DNA from: a virus
DNA: 39,251 nt
Direction: 5' to 3' (one strand)
Virus record (IMG/VR): IMGVR_UViG_3300010166_000001
Coordinates: 1-39,251 of that record
A program made the translations under genes and the position numbers. Shown one piece after another: positions 8,804 to 15,864 of the stretch. The notes under the pieces are model-generated. The model did not search any database and was not told the origin of the DNA. It saw only the letters and a program-made list of their open reading frames with translations. Each line of letters begins with the position of its first letter. The stretch's first letter is position 1.

Positions 8804-9063
8804 TGTCTATTTCTTTCCTCAATAGTGCACAGTCTTCCATGAAAATCTTTAGATTCTTGGGCCATTGTTGCCTGGAATAACCTTATATCTTCTCTTATCG
8901 CCGTAATTACTTCTTGGTTTTCTTTATGAATCTGGATAGATAAATTTCTACTAGATTCTAGTTTAGAATCCATGTGTCTAATATCTTCTCTTGCTTCTGT
9001 TCTATTCCAAATAAACAAACCCACAAAAGTTATAAACATAATTGCGAATTGTGCCCAGTCCAT
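8800..9063 (-). CDS. membrane-anchored coiled-coil protein, 87 aa (spanin-like topology)
   Basis: ATG at 9063 follows GAGGTGATCG on the minus strand. Residues 5-19 (QFAIMFITFVGLFIW) form one N-terminal membrane helix. The rest is a charged coiled coil, ending near RLCTIEERNRQ. This topology resembles i-spanins (Rz type) but also many unrelated anchors. It resembles the protein at 16888-17172 in size, in the WN right after the helix and in the RLC.(I/L)E ending, so the two are probably paralogues. Lysis function is an inference. Confidence 0.55.
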   Translation of the reverse strand: MDWAQFAIMFITFVGLFIWNRTEAREDIRHMDSKLESSRNLSIQIHKENQEVITAIREDIRLFQATMAQESKDFHGRLCTIEERNRQ

Positions 9064-9143
9064 CGATCACCTCTAAGTTATGTGTATCAGCTATCAAAAA
9101 ATTTATCCAACAACTATTATCGCAAAAAAACCTGAGAAATGCA

Positions 9144-9380
9144 ATGGGATTAGGCTCACATTTCACCTGCAATGTCTGCAAGGGGTCATTTGAAAGAAGA
9201 AACAACAGACAAATGCTTTGCTATTCGTGCCGGAACATGTTTAATAGCATGGGAAAATTGAAGGGATCTAAGCCAAAATATAAGTGCATCGTCTGCAAGA
9301 AACCAATTCAAGCTTCTTATTTTGAACCGAAGAAGTATTGCAGTGTCCAATGCAAAACCGCTGTCACCAAAGAGAGTTAA
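9144..9380 (+). CDS. zinc-ribbon protein, 78 aa
   Basis: I place the start at ATG 9144, giving MGLGSHFTCNVCKGSF; the frame is open upstream but holds no convincing ribosome-binding site. Four Cys-x2/3-Cys pairs are visible (CNVC, CYSC, CIVC, CSVQC), enough for two zinc sites. Spacing and basic residues suggest a nucleic-acid-binding zinc ribbon. It is transcribed away from the membrane protein on the other strand and followed by another zinc-ribbon gene. The specific role is unknown. Confidence 0.55.
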   Translation: MGLGSHFTCNVCKGSFERRNNRQMLCYSCRNMFNSMGKLKGSKPKYKCIVCKKPIQASYFEPKKYCSVQCKTAVTKES

Positions 9381-9383
9381 TTA

Positions 9384-9551
9384 ATGGCGCAATACATGTT
9401 TTTCAATTGCAAAAGATGCAAAGGCACATTCCAAAGAATCATCATTAAGCAGCGATACTGCCATCAATGCACTCAGGTTGTGCGCCAAGAGAAAAAACAA
9501 AAGAAAGAGCTAAAGAAAAAATCTACTTCTTCTTGCTTTTTCCCGCTTTAG
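9384..9551 (+). CDS. small zinc-ribbon protein, 55 aa
   Basis: ATG at 9384 is three bases after the previous stop. The product [20 protein letters not shown]... has one CKRC pair and one CHQC pair, forming one zinc site, and a very lysine-rich C-terminus ([12 protein letters not shown]). Its last 29 bases overlap the convergent gene that ends at 9523 on the minus strand. It is probably a sibling of the preceding zinc-ribbon protein. Function unknown. Confidence 0.5.
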   Translation: MAQYMFFNCKRCKGTFQRIIIKQRYCHQCTQVVRQEKKQKKELKKKSTSSCFFPL

Positions 9552-9654
9552 ACATTGCAATCGCTACAGCTTGCTTTTGTGGCTTTCCCGCGCTTACTTC
9601 TGCTGCGATGTTCTCTGAAATTACTTTCTTTGATTTACCTTTCTTGAGTGGCAT
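9523..9654 (-). CDS. small basic protein ([10 protein letters not shown] family), 43 aa
   Basis: ATG at 9654 gives [20 protein letters not shown] followed by [24 protein letters not shown] recognise this as a small phage protein type with the pattern MPL.KG.SKK..S.NI....[12 protein letters not shown] recall members from several tailed phages, without a firm function. An in-frame upstream ATG at 9714 overlaps the lipoprotein gene and is less likely. The start lies 7 bases after the lipoprotein stop. Confidence 0.6.
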   Translation of the reverse strand: MPLKKGKSKKVISENIAAEVSAGKPQKQAVAIAMSKAGKSKKK

Positions 9655-9661
9655 ATGTGCT

Positions 9662-9832
9662 CTATATTGTTGGAATTGTTGTTTTAATATCTGTTGAGGC
9701 TTCCTGATTCTCATCTACTACGTCACTTGCAGTACCATGAGTTGAGATATTCTGAAAGCTTAGCGTACATCCGCATAAACTTATAAGTAATATTACTACA
9801 GAAATACCTATCATAAAAACCCATTTTTTCAT
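9662..9832 (-). CDS. small putative lipoprotein, 56 aa
   Basis: ATG at 9832 overlaps the TGA of the ERF gene (ATGA). The product begins [20 protein letters not shown] and continues GCTLS: a charged start, a hydrophobic core and a cysteine in a lipobox-like LCGC setting near residue 22. The mature part is short, polar and Thr/Asp-rich. It could be an outer-membrane lipoprotein such as an o-spanin or a superinfection-exclusion protein; neither is proven. Strand and position put it in the ERF operon. Confidence 0.55.
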   Translation of the reverse strand: MKKWVFMIGISVVILLISLCGCTLSFQNISTHGTASDVVDENQEASTDIKTTIPTI

Positions 9833-10509
9833 GCTTCACCTTTCTTGCCGTTGAAGTTTGCGAAAGACCTCAAGAAATCCTCTGGTCTTTTTACGGCTTC
9901 TCGTTTCACGTCTTCTATATGTTTCTGAAGCGACAGAGAACTATGCTCCAGGAATTTCTTGAGCTTTTGTTTTTCCTTGTCTGACATGCCATCCGGAAGA
10001 ATAGAATCGAATTCAAGGCACTTTGCAGGCTCATAGGCAGCTTGTGCATCAAAGTCTGGGTCTTCACCAGTTTCAAGGTTGAATTGCTTCAGAAGGGCGT
10101 ATTTGTATGCGTAAGAGATCGCCTTGCCTGGCCCTTTGTCTCCAACAGGAATTGGCTTACCATCTCTATTTGTCCCGCCTCCGTCAATTCCGTAGCCAGG
10201 ATATTGCACTGTGAAGTTATCTGTTGGGCAGTCGGCATTCACAAATGTCACATGAAGGTTTACCCTTGTGCAATTTCCGTCTTGAACTATATCCATAACT
10301 GTCGGAACTGTGGTCACGCGATATTTAACAAGCATCTTTTGTACTTTCGCAACTACTTGGTCATGACTTACGAACCTGTATTGCCCATTCACTGTCTTAT
10401 CGCCCTTCGCAATGTAATGCAGCTCCGACATGATACCGATGATGCGTTGGTGAATGTTCGGAACAGTGTTATTCGTTTGCGGGTTTTCGCTTTGTACGTC
10501 TACTGACAT
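9829..10509 (-). CDS. erf: ERF-family single-strand annealing protein
   Basis: A protein of 226 residues with the ERF superfamily layout: helical N-terminus (IHQRIIGIMSELHYIAKGDK), then YRFVSHDQVVAKVQKMLVKY, a central beta sheet (TRVNLHVTFVNAD), the glycine-rich VGDKGPGKAISYAYKYALLK and the acidic ETGEDPD. ERF proteins form rings on single-stranded DNA and anneal complementary strands in phage recombination and genome circularisation. It overlaps the start region of the upstream exonuclease gene, and the two form the usual nuclease/annealase pair. Family assignment is firm; exact specificity is not. Confidence 0.88.
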   Translation of the reverse strand: MSVDVQSENPQTNNTVPNIHQRIIGIMSELHYIAKGDKTVNGQYRFVSHDQVVAKVQKMLVKYRVTTVPTVMDIVQDGNCTRVNLHVTFVNADCPTDNFTVQYPGYGIDGGGTNRDGKPIPVGDKGPGKAISYAYKYALLKQFNLETGEDPDFDAQAAYEPAKCLEFDSILPDGMSDKEKQKLKKFLEHSSLSLQKHIEDVKREAVKRPEDFLRSFANFNGKKGEA

Positions 10510-11053
10510 GTTTCTTTCCTTTGTTAAAATAATGCCAACAGTCGAGCGCCGATAAGAAGATGCGCCTTTCCTCTGTCGTATCTTCTATTAAGTTTATCTC
10601 TGGGAATTCGCCGTCTTTATTGAGATAAACAACCATGGCGCCATCGACTTTGACTTGGTTGTTTTGAAGCAAGAGATCGTATGCTCCTAATTGAACTGCA
10701 TAGGTCTTTTGAGGTCTTGCGCTTGTCTTTATGTCCACAAGATAGAGTTTGTCATCTTTAGCCAGCACAACGTAATCTAGCTGCCCTGAGAAACATCTTT
10801 CGGTATCTGTGTAGCGCTTTTCTACGATAATGAATTTAACTACTTGAGCATCCACCCATTTCTTGAATGAATTAACATATCCTATCAGTGTTTCGCCAAT
10901 CATCCCGTCAGGAATCCAGTTACCGTTGGCAATCCCAGCGCATAAAGCATGAACTGAGCTACCTCTTTCGGCTGCATTTGCAAGGATTTGTTGAGGAATC
11001 TTATCGAAGTTTGTGAAGCATCTTAAAATTTCTGTTACTCTTGGATAATCCAT
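10469..11053 (-). CDS. PD-(D/E)XK (RecB/Cas4-like) exonuclease
   Basis: A protein of 194 residues. The N-terminus has RGSSVHALCAG (His35), typical of RecB-like nucleases. The core is GQLDYVVLAKDDKLYLVDIK, giving catalytic Asp93, Asp107 and Lys109. Next comes the QLGAYDLL helix with Gln121 and Tyr125. Together these are motifs I-III of the PD-(D/E)XK family. It overlaps the ERF gene by 41 bases, so it probably makes the single strands on which ERF acts. The start at 11053 lies one base past the stop of the upstream membrane protein. Confidence 0.82.
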   Translation of the reverse strand: MDYPRVTEILRCFTNFDKIPQQILANAAERGSSVHALCAGIANGNWIPDGMIGETLIGYVNSFKKWVDAQVVKFIIVEKRYTDTERCFSGQLDYVVLAKDDKLYLVDIKTSARPQKTYAVQLGAYDLLLQNNQVKVDGAMVVYLNKDGEFPEINLIEDTTEERRIFLSALDCWHYFNKGKKHVSRRTKRKPANE

Positions 11054-11054
11054 G

Positions 11055-11192
11055 CTATATCGTTAATGCCCAAATGGCACAAAGAACCATGGTTAGTATG
11101 GTAAGTATCAAAGTTAAAAATCCGCATAATTTGAAAAAATCTTTAATGCCATCCCAGATTTCTTTCCAGGTATCTTTGTGTGTGTTATTCAT
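11055..11192 (-). CDS. 45-aa single-pass membrane protein
   Basis: ATG at 11192 on the minus strand gives MNNTHKDTWKEIWDGIKDFF, then a hydrophobic helix LCGFLTLILTILTMVLCAIW. It is the first gene of the minus operon that continues into the exonuclease and ERF (TAG-C-ATG junction). An amphipathic start plus one membrane helix would also suit a holin-like or exclusion protein. Function unknown. Confidence 0.5.
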   Translation of the reverse strand: MNNTHKDTWKEIWDGIKDFFKLCGFLTLILTILTMVLCAIWALTI

Positions 11193-11202
11193 ATGTTGAG
11201 AC

Positions 11203-11228
11203 AAGTTAAATTTTTAATTTGTTAACTT
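11203..11228. promoter_or_regulatory. inverted repeat, candidate operator for the minus operon
   Basis: AAGTTAA at 11203-11209 and TTAACTT at 11222-11228 are perfect inverted arms 12 bases apart in an A/T-rich spacer. The site lies between the divergent starts at 11192 (minus) and 11307 (plus). The plus gene encodes a ribbon-helix-helix protein, a class that binds such palindromes, so autoregulation is a reasonable guess. Confidence 0.4.
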
Positions 11229-11252
11229 AGACATACTCGGGCAACATCATTC

Positions 11253-11281
11253 TTGTCAATATTTGGTGTAAAGTTTATTTT
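11253..11281 (+). promoter_or_regulatory. promoter for the replication operon, with an overlapping divergent -35
   Basis: TTGTCA at 11253-11258, 17 bases, then TATTTT at 11276-11281 fit a main-sigma-factor promoter upstream of the ATG at 11307. On the opposite strand the overlapping bases read TTGACA (11259-11254), followed after 18 bases by TATGTC, so the ERF operon promoter may share this site. Divergent promoters with overlapping -35 boxes often compete as a switch. Confidence 0.45.
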
Positions 11282-11306
11282 TCGGATTTATACAAGGGGT
11301 AATCAC

Positions 11307-11537
11307 ATGGCTCGGCCAGTTATTTTGCAAGACAACGTTGTAGTATCAGCTAGAATAGAAAGTGAAATGTATTCCAAGCTTCACGACATATCCGCGCTTG
11401 AGACCATTAATTCTGGGAGGAAAGTGTCCATTCAGGAACTAATTAGGAATGCCATAGCATTTGTGTATGATGACAATGAACGACTAAGGGAATGTTTTAG
11501 ACGTAGCAGAAGCCATATAACGAAAAGATTTAAATAA
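11307..11537 (+). CDS. ribbon-helix-helix regulator, 76 aa
   Basis: ATG at 11307 follows AAGGGG. Residues 1-15 (MARPVILQDNVVVSA) supply a short beta strand followed by two helices (ESEMYSKLHDIS and KVSIQELIRNAIAFVY), the Arc/MetJ-like fold. The basic tail (RRSRSHITKRFK) could add DNA contacts. It sits by divergent promoters and an inverted repeat, so it probably controls both the recombination and the replication operons. Gene-level function is inferred. Confidence 0.6.
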   Translation: MARPVILQDNVVVSARIESEMYSKLHDISALETINSGRKVSIQELIRNAIAFVYDDNERLRECFRRSRSHITKRFK

Positions 11538-11576
11538 AACACTTGAACGTAAAGAAAGAAAATTATAGTTTGTGAG

Positions 11577-11603
11577 AAAAAAAGAGAGCTTCTGTCAAAG
11601 CTC
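11577..11603 (-). terminator. minus-strand intrinsic terminator
   Basis: Read on the minus strand, GGGAGCTT-TGACAG-AAGCTCTC is followed by a run of seven T (plus coordinates 11583-11577). This is a clean rho-independent terminator for leftward transcripts arriving from the 11.6-11.7 kb region. A TTGACA at 11645-11640 on the same strand could start such a transcript. Confidence 0.45.
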
Positions 11604-11613
11604 CCTTTAGGAT

Positions 11614-11687
11614 TTACATACTTTTGGTAAAGAGCTGTCAACTCAATGTGTGAGCATATACAATTTCACACTACCAGAAGTATGTAA
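11614..11687. repeat. 16-bp inverted repeat with an inner hairpin
   Basis: Arms 11614-11629 (TTACATACTTTTGGTA) and 11672-11687 pair at all 16 positions if one G-U is allowed in RNA. The 42-base interior holds a second perfect inverted repeat, GTGTGA/TCACAC (11648-11653 and 11666-11671), abutting the right arm. Five T follow on the plus strand. The element sits in the leader of the replication genes, so origin, attenuator or small RNA are all possible. Confidence 0.5.
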
Positions 11688-11718
11688 TTTTTATCCAAAC
11701 AAAACGATACGGTAACCC

Positions 11719-12066
11719 GTGGCTAAGGATAAGCGTGCTTCTGTCTTTTTTGATCGTATTAAGATGCAATTTATAGGTCTTGATGAAGCTTTATTAGAGC
11801 AAGTTAAAGAAACTTATAAAAATATTGATGTAGAAAATGAACTAAAAAAAATGGGCTTATGGTTGCTTTCTCCTAAAGGAAAACTAAGGAAAGGTAACAT
11901 CGGCTTCATCATGAATTGGCTCAATAATGCCATTCCATCAATTCGCAAGCTTGAGGATGATCATCTCGAAACAGACTCTCCGTTGACTCCCTTCCTTCGG
12001 GAATACAGAAAGGAATTATGGAAGGATCGGGAACACATACTAGCGATGAACAGGAGAAAGAGCTAA
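11719..12066 (+). CDS. putative helicase-loader / replication accessory protein, 115 aa
   Basis: Starts with GTG at 11719 and overlaps the helicase gene by 49 bases. The protein is basic and helical, with LKKMGLWLLSPKGKLRKGNI followed by GFIMNWLNNA. That last element resembles the C-terminal DNA- or helicase-binding part of phage replication proteins of the O/DnaD-like type. The residues and the location immediately before a DnaB-like helicase suggest a loader or adaptor. It is much shorter than full-length initiators, so an N-terminal domain is absent. Confidence 0.55.
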   Translation: MAKDKRASVFFDRIKMQFIGLDEALLEQVKETYKNIDVENELKKMGLWLLSPKGKLRKGNIGFIMNWLNNAIPSIRKLEDDHLETDSPLTPFLREYRKELWKDREHILAMNRRKS

Positions 12067-12920
12067 AGGCATTTCTTCGTGCTGGAACGCCTCGAGCTTC
12101 TCAAACTAATAGCCTTAAGCCATTGAAGAGCCTTTCTCGCAACTACCGAAACGCTATCGAAAAAGGCTTCACCACCGGATTTGAATGTCTCGATGGTTAT
12201 CTTCAAGGCCTCCGCAAAGGTGAAGTAACCGTCATCACAGCTGACACAGGCGCCGGAAAGACAACCTTTTGTACGCAATTGATGGTGAACTGTGCCATGC
12301 AAGACATTCCTGTGTGGATCAACTCTTGGGAAATGAAGCCTGAAACAATCATGCGCAAACTTGCCTCAATTGTTCTTCGTCGTCCTATGAAATGTTGCAA
12401 CTTCAACGACCATGAGAATGAACAGTTCGATGAGTGGGCCTCTCGTTACCAAGTGTACATCAATGAAGACACAATCGGCACTGATATCGACAGCCTTGCA
12501 AGGCAACTTGTAGAAGCGAAGGAGCTTGGCATCGAAATAGTCATGCTCGACCACTTAGATTACCTTGTGAATAGTAAGAAGGAAAAACTGCATGAAGCCA
12601 TCGACGAAACAATCAAGCGCCTTCATGAGCTAGCCTTCGCCCTTGAGATGCATTTCCTACTGATTTGTCACCCACGCCAATCTAGCACTGGAACCGAAGA
12701 AATAGGAATGCATTCTCTTAAGGGTTCGTCCTCTATCAAGCAATATGCTGACAACATCCTTATCCTCCATCGCTGCGCAAGAACCGACTCAACTGCCGAC
12801 CCAAACAAAGTAAAAATCCGAATCGCTAAGAACCGCATGTTTGGCATCGAGGGGGTTACCTATTTGTTTTACGTACAGCTCTGGGATGGCTATGAAGAAT
12901 TTACAAAAGGAAAGAAATGA
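12018..12920 (+). CDS. DnaB/Twinkle-like replicative helicase (RecA-fold domain)
   Basis: ATG at 12018 follows AAAGGA. The 300 residues hold Walker A ADTGAGKTT (75-83), SWEM (103-106) with the catalytic Glu seen in DnaB SLEM, Walker B IVMLDHLDYL (174-183), CHPR (217-220) and LKGSSSIKQYADNILIL (234-250). This is the helicase domain of the DnaB/T7 gp4 superfamily. There is no primase part and only a short N-terminal region, so it is shorter than DnaB. It should form a hexamer and unwind DNA at the phage fork, working with the small upstream gene. Confidence 0.88.
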   Translation: MEGSGTHTSDEQEKELKAFLRAGTPRASQTNSLKPLKSLSRNYRNAIEKGFTTGFECLDGYLQGLRKGEVTVITADTGAGKTTFCTQLMVNCAMQDIPVWINSWEMKPETIMRKLASIVLRRPMKCCNFNDHENEQFDEWASRYQVYINEDTIGTDIDSLARQLVEAKELGIEIVMLDHLDYLVNSKKEKLHEAIDETIKRLHELAFALEMHFLLICHPRQSSTGTEEIGMHSLKGSSSIKQYADNILILHRCARTDSTADPNKVKIRIAKNRMFGIEGVTYLFYVQLWDGYEEFTKGKK

Positions 12921-13279
12921 AGCGAAATCTAAAAGAATTACAAAAACCTAAATTACCTAAAAGCTGGGGGAAAGTTGAAGGCACAAATGCTTTTAATCCG
13001 GTTAATTATTCAGATGGAACTCCTAGTAGAGAAGTTGAAGACGATTGGGAAACCTCTGGCGAAGAAGAAATGCAGCGGCTCTTCGAGGGATGCAGACGAG
13101 AAACGAGCCGATTAGAAGTGTCGGATAGGTTATCGAATATAGTTGATTTAGTTACTGTTTGTCGTGAAGCTCTATCTGATTCCTCTCTCATAGATATAAA
13201 AACTGTCGTGGTAAATGTGTTGTATTTCCACGTAGAAGAACAACTTAAATTAGCACAAGAGGAGCTTACAAACTTATGA
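12917..13279 (+). CDS. hypothetical protein in the replication operon, 120 aa
   Basis: ATG at 12917 overlaps the helicase stop by 4 bases and its own stop overlaps the next ATG. The N-terminus is basic (MKRNLKELQKPKLPKSW), the middle acidic (REVEDDWETSGEEEM) and the C-terminal half helical. No known domain is visible. Tight coupling to helicase and SSB-like genes argues for a replication role. Confidence 0.6.
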   Translation: MKRNLKELQKPKLPKSWGKVEGTNAFNPVNYSDGTPSREVEDDWETSGEEEMQRLFEGCRRETSRLEVSDRLSNIVDLVTVCREALSDSSLIDIKTVVVNVLYFHVEEQLKLAQEELTNL

Positions 13280-13680
13280 AAGCAAAAGTAGGAAACACAA
13301 CGGAAGAAGTCGAGATCGGCCAGTACCGCGAAGTCAACAAAGGCAGCCTTAAAGCATTCTTTTCCATGATTGAGTACTCGCCCGCGCCACATACCAAAGG
13401 CCGCAAGACACTTGACTGCCGCTACTTCATTTCAGGAGATAGCCGATGGGTTAGCTTCCCACAAAAAGAAGTTAAGAAGCAAGATGGCACCACCGACTAC
13501 ATCCCAATTGTTAGTTACATGGACAAGGAATATGTCGACCAATTGAAAATCGCGTTACTTTCTCTATTAAAAGATGCAAAACCCCAGGAGTACAATGGCC
13601 AAGCGAAAAACAACAGCACCTTTAAAAAAGCCCCAGTACAAAATAGCACACCCTCTGATTGGGGAGACGCTCCATTTTGA
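13276..13680 (+). CDS. putative single-stranded-DNA-binding protein
   Basis: A protein of 134 residues overlapping the previous gene by 4 bases (ATGA). The first 95 residues are beta-rich (SLKAFFSMIEYSPAPH, LDCRYFISGDSRWVSFPQKEV), compatible with a small OB-like domain. A flexible Asn/Gln/Ser linker follows, and the end is SDWGDAPF, resembling the acidic Phe-ended tip of bacterial SSB (DDIPF). That tip normally recruits repair and replication enzymes. The assignment is based on layout, context and tip, not on a clear family match. Confidence 0.55.
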   Translation: MKAKVGNTTEEVEIGQYREVNKGSLKAFFSMIEYSPAPHTKGRKTLDCRYFISGDSRWVSFPQKEVKKQDGTTDYIPIVSYMDKEYVDQLKIALLSLLKDAKPQEYNGQAKNNSTFKKAPVQNSTPSDWGDAPF

Positions 13681-13831
13681 TTCATGGGAAGAGCTTTGTG
13701 AGCATGTTATGGATGTGGCCGAAAAGGAAGCTGAAAGACGCTTAATTGACACGTTGTGTGACATGATTGGGCAAATCTCCGACGAGATGATTGAGCATGC
13801 GGAGGAATATGAGCCTGAATTACCTTTTTAA
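13595..13831 (+). CDS. small acidic-tailed protein overlapping the SSB-like gene, 78 aa
   Basis: ATG at 13595 follows AGGAG and lies inside the 3' end of the SSB-like gene in another frame (86-base overlap). The N-terminus is basic (MAKRKTTAPLKKPQYK), the rest helical and acidic, ending HAEEYEPELPF. This again recalls an SSB-type tip. It may compete for or share partners with the SSB-like protein. No domain was recognised. Confidence 0.5.
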   Translation: MAKRKTTAPLKKPQYKIAHPLIGETLHFDSWEELCEHVMDVAEKEAERRLIDTLCDMIGQISDEMIEHAEEYEPELPF

Positions 13832-13891
13832 GGATGCATTCTTGCTTGTTTTTCTGATTATTTTGATCTTAAGCTTTATGAGGATGTCATC

Positions 13892-14635
13892 TTGGGCCTG
13901 AAGCAAATCATCCAGCAACAAAAGCTCCTTGAAAGTGGTGCCGTAGATGCAGAGCTTGTCCTTCCTGGCGAGCCTCTCATCTATAGCATCAAATATTCTC
14001 TCGGGAAGCGTCAGCATTGCACGTCTTTCTTTCGTGACATGAAGTGGAAGTCCCTGTTGAAGTGCTTCTTTCGCTCTTACTACCGCACTAATACGCCTGT
14101 TGTAGTTGTTGTGCGCTTTTATGTTTCGCCTCCTTCCTCTGTGAAGATTAAAGAAGCAGACCTGCGCAAAGAAACTGTTCCAGCGCTCTTTTCTTATGAA
14201 ATATGCGACTACCTTCTGTCTTTCCTAGAGATGCTCCATCATGTCCTTATCAACTCTTATAGACAGATAGTAAAAATCGATGCTGAGAAGTACTACAGCT
14301 CAAATCCAAGAACCGTCTTTCAATTTATGAAGTGGGACCACTATGAAAACTTGCCGAATCGTAATACCGTTCACACCAAAACCAAAAGCTTCGATCCGCT
14401 TGGGGAGGCATTCCCACTACAACCCAAGCGCAAGAGGAATGCAAAAGACTCGCGAGCATGTGAAGGAACAACTCAAGCGCATGAAGTTCAGCCTCATGAC
14501 AGGACCCCTGCTTGTGATAGTGCACTTTCGACTGCCGGCTCCGCTAAGTTTGCCTGGAAGAAAACGGCGACTTCTGCACTTGCTTCCGCACATCAAGAAG
14601 CCAGATGGAGACAATCTCGAGAAGTTCCTGAATGA
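13892..14635 (+). CDS. degenerate RusA-like protein, 247 aa as read
   Basis: TTG at 13892 follows GAGG eight bases upstream; no ATG exists before the conserved start LPGEPLIYS. Residues 1-150 follow the RusA layout: VVVVVRFYVSPPSS, a helix LLSFLEMLHHVLINSYRQI and a strand PRTVFQFMKW. The catalytic KPDxDN and DD residues of RusA are replaced (SYEICD and NSY). The last ~98 residues overlap the next gene out of frame, are low in hydrophobics, and may be read-through after loss of a stop. It is probably an inactive partner or decaying copy of the intact RusA downstream. Confidence 0.5.
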   Translation: MGLKQIIQQQKLLESGAVDAELVLPGEPLIYSIKYSLGKRQHCTSFFRDMKWKSLLKCFFRSYYRTNTPVVVVVRFYVSPPSSVKIKEADLRKETVPALFSYEICDYLLSFLEMLHHVLINSYRQIVKIDAEKYYSSNPRTVFQFMKWDHYENLPNRNTVHTKTKSFDPLGEAFPLQPKRKRNAKDSRACEGTTQAHEVQPHDRTPACDSALSTAGSAKFAWKKTATSALASAHQEARWRQSREVPE

Positions 14636-14828
14636 CTCTCTGAATGGAGTCGTTTGGGATGATGATTCTCGTATTACTTGGCTGCTTAGGAGTAAAACTA
14701 GTACTGATTCTAGGGAAGGTGAAACGGTGATCTTCGTGCGACAACTGGACAATACAGAGCCAGACTATCAAAGCATTATCGATGACATTCGAGAAAACAT
14801 CTGCGTGGAATCTGGCTTAGAAGATTAA
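14343..14828 (+). CDS. rusA: RusA-family Holliday-junction resolvase
   Basis: A protein of 161 residues. The start IVIPFTPKPKAS matches the RusA N-terminal strand. The catalytic block HIKKPDGDNLEKFLNDSLNG (Asp88, Asp90) is followed by VVWDDDSRI with the third acidic residue. RusA dimers cut four-way DNA junctions, here probably resolving recombination products made by the ERF/exonuclease pair or branched DNA before packaging. Its first 293 bases overlap the degenerate RusA-like frame. It is the last plus-strand gene before the minus accessory block. Confidence 0.85.
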   Translation: MKTCRIVIPFTPKPKASIRLGRHSHYNPSARGMQKTREHVKEQLKRMKFSLMTGPLLVIVHFRLPAPLSLPGRKRRLLHLLPHIKKPDGDNLEKFLNDSLNGVVWDDDSRITWLLRSKTSTDSREGETVIFVRQLDNTEPDYQSIIDDIRENICVESGLED

Positions 14829-14845
14829 CCCCTAAGCCATATGAA

Positions 14846-15862
14846 TTATTTAACCTTCCAGTCCCATTGCGCTACCGTACGAGCAACGATTGCATCTCTT
14901 TGTGCGGTATTGATTTTTCCGCTTTCAACATCTGGTTTTAACTCTGCCCATACTTGATACTCAACTTGAGTCATAAGGCTATGCATGATCTCTTTGGTAT
15001 TTTTTTTGACTGCATCTAATCCATGAGCCTTAACACTATCATCTCCTGCAATAATTACTTCTTGATAAACTTCTTTAGCTTTTTCAATTATGTCTTTGCA
15101 ATATTGAGTGTTTATTACTAAATCATTTTTACAGAACGTTCCATTTCTATAGGGAGACTGAATAGGATCGTCATCATCTGCTCCTAAGGAAGTAATATAA
15201 GCTTCTATTGAGTCTTTGTCATATGTTTGTCCGTCAGGCGCAAGCACGGGTATAGAACAAATATCTTGCAAAATAGGACAGATAAAGTCTTGAAATTCTT
15301 CTCGTCCATTTATGAAGTTATTGAATATAGGATAGACTTTGTTTATGATTGCGTCAGCTCTCCATTGGGCAAAATGATCAGAGATAGATATTTGAACCCT
15401 AATCTTTTTGTTTATGCGATTCTTAAGTAATACTCCACCTAATGCCATACCGCCAAGAACTCCTAACGTAGTGCCAGGTGCTCCACCAACTGGACCAGCG
15501 ACCCATCCTATTGATCCAATTCCACCTAATACTACAGTGCATATTGTCATAATTTTAGCATTCTTTAACTTATCATGCTTAAGTACCTCAATCGTAGTAT
15601 TCTTTTTTACTAGTTTAGCTTGCTTTGGATGATCGTTTCTATAGATCCTTACTCTTTGTCTATTGGCATAACCACAGTACAGCCTAGCGGTTCTTTCTGC
15701 GTCTCCATCTAGCTTAATAGAATCAAAGGGAATGTCGGTCTTTGGAATGATAACTTCATAAAATTCAGGAAGCATTTGATGGTTTTTCTTCTTAATAGTT
15801 TCCTTTTCAGAGGAAGAGGAATAAGAGTATGATGATCCTGAGACTGATCTTGATGCTGACAT
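14846..15862 (-). CDS. U-box protein with a bilobed membrane hairpin (putative secreted E3 ubiquitin ligase)
   Basis: I chose ATG at 15862, three bases after the upstream stop and behind AGGT, giving 338 residues; ATG 15889 adds nine. Order: Ser/Tyr-rich N-terminus (about 1-18), a soluble part, a bilobed hydrophobic hairpin (about 103-147, IMTICTVVLGGIGSI and TLGVLGGMALGGVLL), then a U-box at about 190-263. The U-box shows FICPILQDICSIPV, DGQTYDKDSIEAYI, DPIQSP and NDLVIN, matching the family pattern FxCPI..(x)..PV..DG.TY.r..I. U-box domains bind ubiquitin-charged E2 enzymes, which bacteria lack, so a eukaryotic target is implied. The hairpin recalls chlamydial Inc proteins. Secretion and ligase activity are untested. 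Confidence 0.72.
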   Translation of the reverse strand: MSASRSVSGSSYSYSSSSEKETIKKKNHQMLPEFYEVIIPKTDIPFDSIKLDGDAERTARLYCGYANRQRVRIYRNDHPKQAKLVKKNTTIEVLKHDKLKNAKIMTICTVVLGGIGSIGWVAGPVGGAPGTTLGVLGGMALGGVLLKNRINKKIRVQISISDHFAQWRADAIINKVYPIFNNFINGREEFQDFICPILQDICSIPVLAPDGQTYDKDSIEAYITSLGADDDDPIQSPYRNGTFCKNDLVINTQYCKDIIEKAKEVYQEVIIAGDDSVKAHGLDAVKKNTKEIMHSLMTQVEYQVWAELKPDVESGKINTAQRDAIVARTVAQWDWKVK

Positions 15863-15864
15863 AT

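Noticed and set aside
10042-10506. 154-codon plus frame opposite the ERF gene
   Set aside because: Antisense to a clearly recognised ERF protein; no independent support.
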